The position numbers and the translations under genes are program-made. The notes below the pieces were generated by a model, which made no database searches, was not told the origin of the DNA, and was given only the letters and a program-made list of their open reading frames with translations. Of a stretch of 22,565 bases of DNA, positions 21,742 through 22,565 are shown in pieces. How positions within the stretch are numbered: position 1 is the first letter of the stretch; every line of letters starts with the position of its first letter. The DNA lies in the NCBI GenBank assembly GCA_030039095.1, contig JASHQP010000801.1, positions 1 through 22,565 on the forward strand, read 5' to 3'. This DNA is from Streptosporangiaceae bacterium. GTDB lineage: Bacteria > Actinomycetota > Actinomycetes > Streptosporangiales > Streptosporangiaceae.

Positions 21742-22494
21742 TCAGCCGAGCTGGCCCACGTCCCGGAGGAGGTCTTCCACCGGGCGGTCCGCGGTGAGCT
21801 GGATGTCGTCGATGACCGCGCCGTCGCGGAGCCGGATCAGCCGCTCGGCCCTCGCGGCGATCTGCGGGTCGTGCGACGCGAGGATGATCGTCATCTGGTG
21901 CTCGGCGCGCAGCCCGGCGAGCAGGTCGAGGATCTCGGTGGCGTTGGCGGAGTCGAGGTTGCCGGTGGGCTCGTCGGCGAGCAGCAGGGCCGGGGTGTTG
22001 ACGAGCGCCCGGGCGATCGCGATGCGCTGCTGCTCACCGCCGGACATGCGGGCGGGCAGGGAGCGTTCGCGCCCGGCCAGGCCGACGGCCGCCAGAAGCT
22101 GCCTGGCCCGGTCGCGCTTGTCCCACGGGGTCCGGTACGGCAGAACGGGGGCGATGACGTTGTCGAGCGCGGTGAGCGCGGGCAGCAGGTTGTACCGCTG
22201 GAACACGAAACCGACGGTGCGCCGGTAGTCGGCCTGCGCACCACCGCGCAGCGCGGTGACGTCGGTGCCGTTGCTGATGATCACTCCGGAGTCGGGCCGC
22301 TCGATCGCCCCGATCATGTGCAGCAGCGTTGACTTGCCCGAGCCCGAGGCACCGGTCAGCGCGATGAACGCGCCCCCCTCGATCGTGAAGCTGACGTCGT
22401 CCGCCGCGGTGACCTGCTCGCCCTGGCCGGTGCCGTATCCCTTGCAGATGCCGCGCAGCTCAACCGCTCCGCTGCGGGAGGTGGAATCGGTCAT
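21742..22494 (-). CDS. ABC transporter ATP-binding protein (MacB/LolD/FtsE type)
   Basis: The 250-residue ATPase has Walker A GASGSGKST (48-56), Q loop VFQRYNLLPALTALDNV (97-113), ABC signature MSGGEQQRIAIARALV (149-164), Walker B ALLLADEPTGNLDS (168-181), and switch histidine in LASHDP (204-209). The GNLDS sequence after Walker B and the ERPDSG segment place it in the MacB/LolD group, which pairs with FtsX-type permeases for export or lipid/peptide extrusion. It should hydrolyse ATP in the cytoplasm to drive the permease encoded just upstream. ATG 22494 lies 5 nt after the permease stop, and GAGGAG (22503-22508), inside the last two permease codons, is its Shine-Dalgarno. The transported compound is unknown. 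Confidence 0.95.
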   Translation of the reverse strand: MTDSTSRSGAVELRGICKGYGTGQGEQVTAADDVSFTIEGGAFIALTGASGSGKSTLLHMIGAIERPDSGVIISNGTDVTALRGGAQADYRRTVGFVFQRYNLLPALTALDNVIAPVLPYRTPWDKRDRARQLLAAVGLAGRERSLPARMSGGEQQRIAIARALVNTPALLLADEPTGNLDSANATEILDLLAGLRAEHQMTIILASHDPQIAARAERLIRLRDGAVIDDIQLTADRPVEDLLRDVGQLG

Positions 22495-22499
22495 GGTGG

Positions 22500-22565
22500 T
22501 TACTCCTCGGCGAGCAGATCAGCGGTGGGCAGGCGGCGCAGCAGCGCGGCGGGCAGCAGCGCGGC
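22500..22565 (-). CDS. C-terminal end of an FtsX/MacB-type permease (partial)
   Basis: Only the last 21 codons and a TAA stop (22500-22502) fall in the window. They read AALLPAALLRRLPTADLLAEE, minus the first residue a hydrophobic stretch followed by Arg-Arg and a P-x-x-x-L-x-x-E ending. This resembles the final helix and tail of FtsX-type permeases, where P-A-x-x-L-x-x-E is usual. Its position directly before the ATPase gene with 5 nt between them supports a permease-ATPase operon. The identification rests on the short tail plus context. Confidence 0.6.
   Translation of the reverse strand, partial: AALLPAALLRRLPTADLLAEE

Noticed and set aside
1..22565. CRISPR array, tRNA or rRNA genes, transposases, phage genes
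   Set aside because: I found no regularly spaced direct repeats, no cloverleaf-like sequence with a TTCGA-type arm, and no transposase, integrase or phage motif in any gene read.

Overview
The window is very GC-rich, with strong third-position G/C, frequent GTG starts, and 1-4 nt gene overlaps. Its gene families are typical of Actinomycetota: a large ATP-binding LuxR regulator, NarL-type two-component pairs, an alpha/beta hydrolase-fold protein and a stand-alone CYTH protein. It looks like chromosomal accessory DNA from a soil-type actinobacterium. The sequence gives no firm genus. I saw no rRNA, tRNA, CRISPR array, transposase or phage gene.

Layout. 1-1101: 3' part of a sulfite-oxidase-fold molybdopterin oxidoreductase. 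1116-1862 (-): a hydrolase-fold protein that seems to lack its catalytic residues. 1996-2625 (+): a CYTH protein. 2656-4565 (-): two-component system 1 (kinase, then regulator). 4723-5559 (+): a PhzF-like isomerase. 5612-5842 (+): a remnant of an alanyl-tRNA synthetase N-terminus, followed at once by a perfect 14-bp inverted repeat (5843-5890). 5936-6472 (-): a GNAT acetyltransferase. 6541-8037 (+): an APC permease. 8034-11372 (-): an ATP-grasp ligase and a copper amine oxidase in one operon, tail to tail with the permease. 11477-13347 (-): two-component system 2. 13546-14076 (+): a small membrane protein ending in a strong hairpin. 14175-15536 (+): a PLP-dependent decarboxylase. 15581-15982 (-): a small conserved-looking protein. 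16018-16722 (+): a B3/B4-domain protein. 16793-17180 (+): an HTH regulator split by an apparent frameshift. 17184-17918 (+): a glycerophosphodiester phosphodiesterase. 17944-20706 (+): a LAL regulator. 20703-21695 (-): an HhH-PHP phosphoesterase. 21742-22565 (-): an ABC ATPase and the tail of its FtsX-type permease.

The most interesting part is 6.5-11.4 kb. An amino acid/amine permease, a copper amine oxidase with all key residues and an ATP-grasp carboxylate-amine ligase sit together, and a PLP amino acid decarboxylase lies 2.8 kb past the ATP-grasp start. This suggests an amine-handling module in which the ligase conjugates an amine or amino acid and the oxidase deaminates the amine or conjugate. 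The linkage of oxidase and ligase (3 nt apart) is visible in the sequence. The pathway is inference.

Two regulatory themes recur. Several genes have a -10-like NANNNT hexamer 6-8 nt before the start codon, which suggests leaderless transcripts. Both kinase-regulator pairs are coupled by GTGA overlaps. Intergenic space is small. The longest stretch without a convincing intact gene is 5560-5935, which holds the synthetase remnant and the inverted repeat. The next longest, 13348-13545, holds divergent promoters and a near-perfect palindrome.
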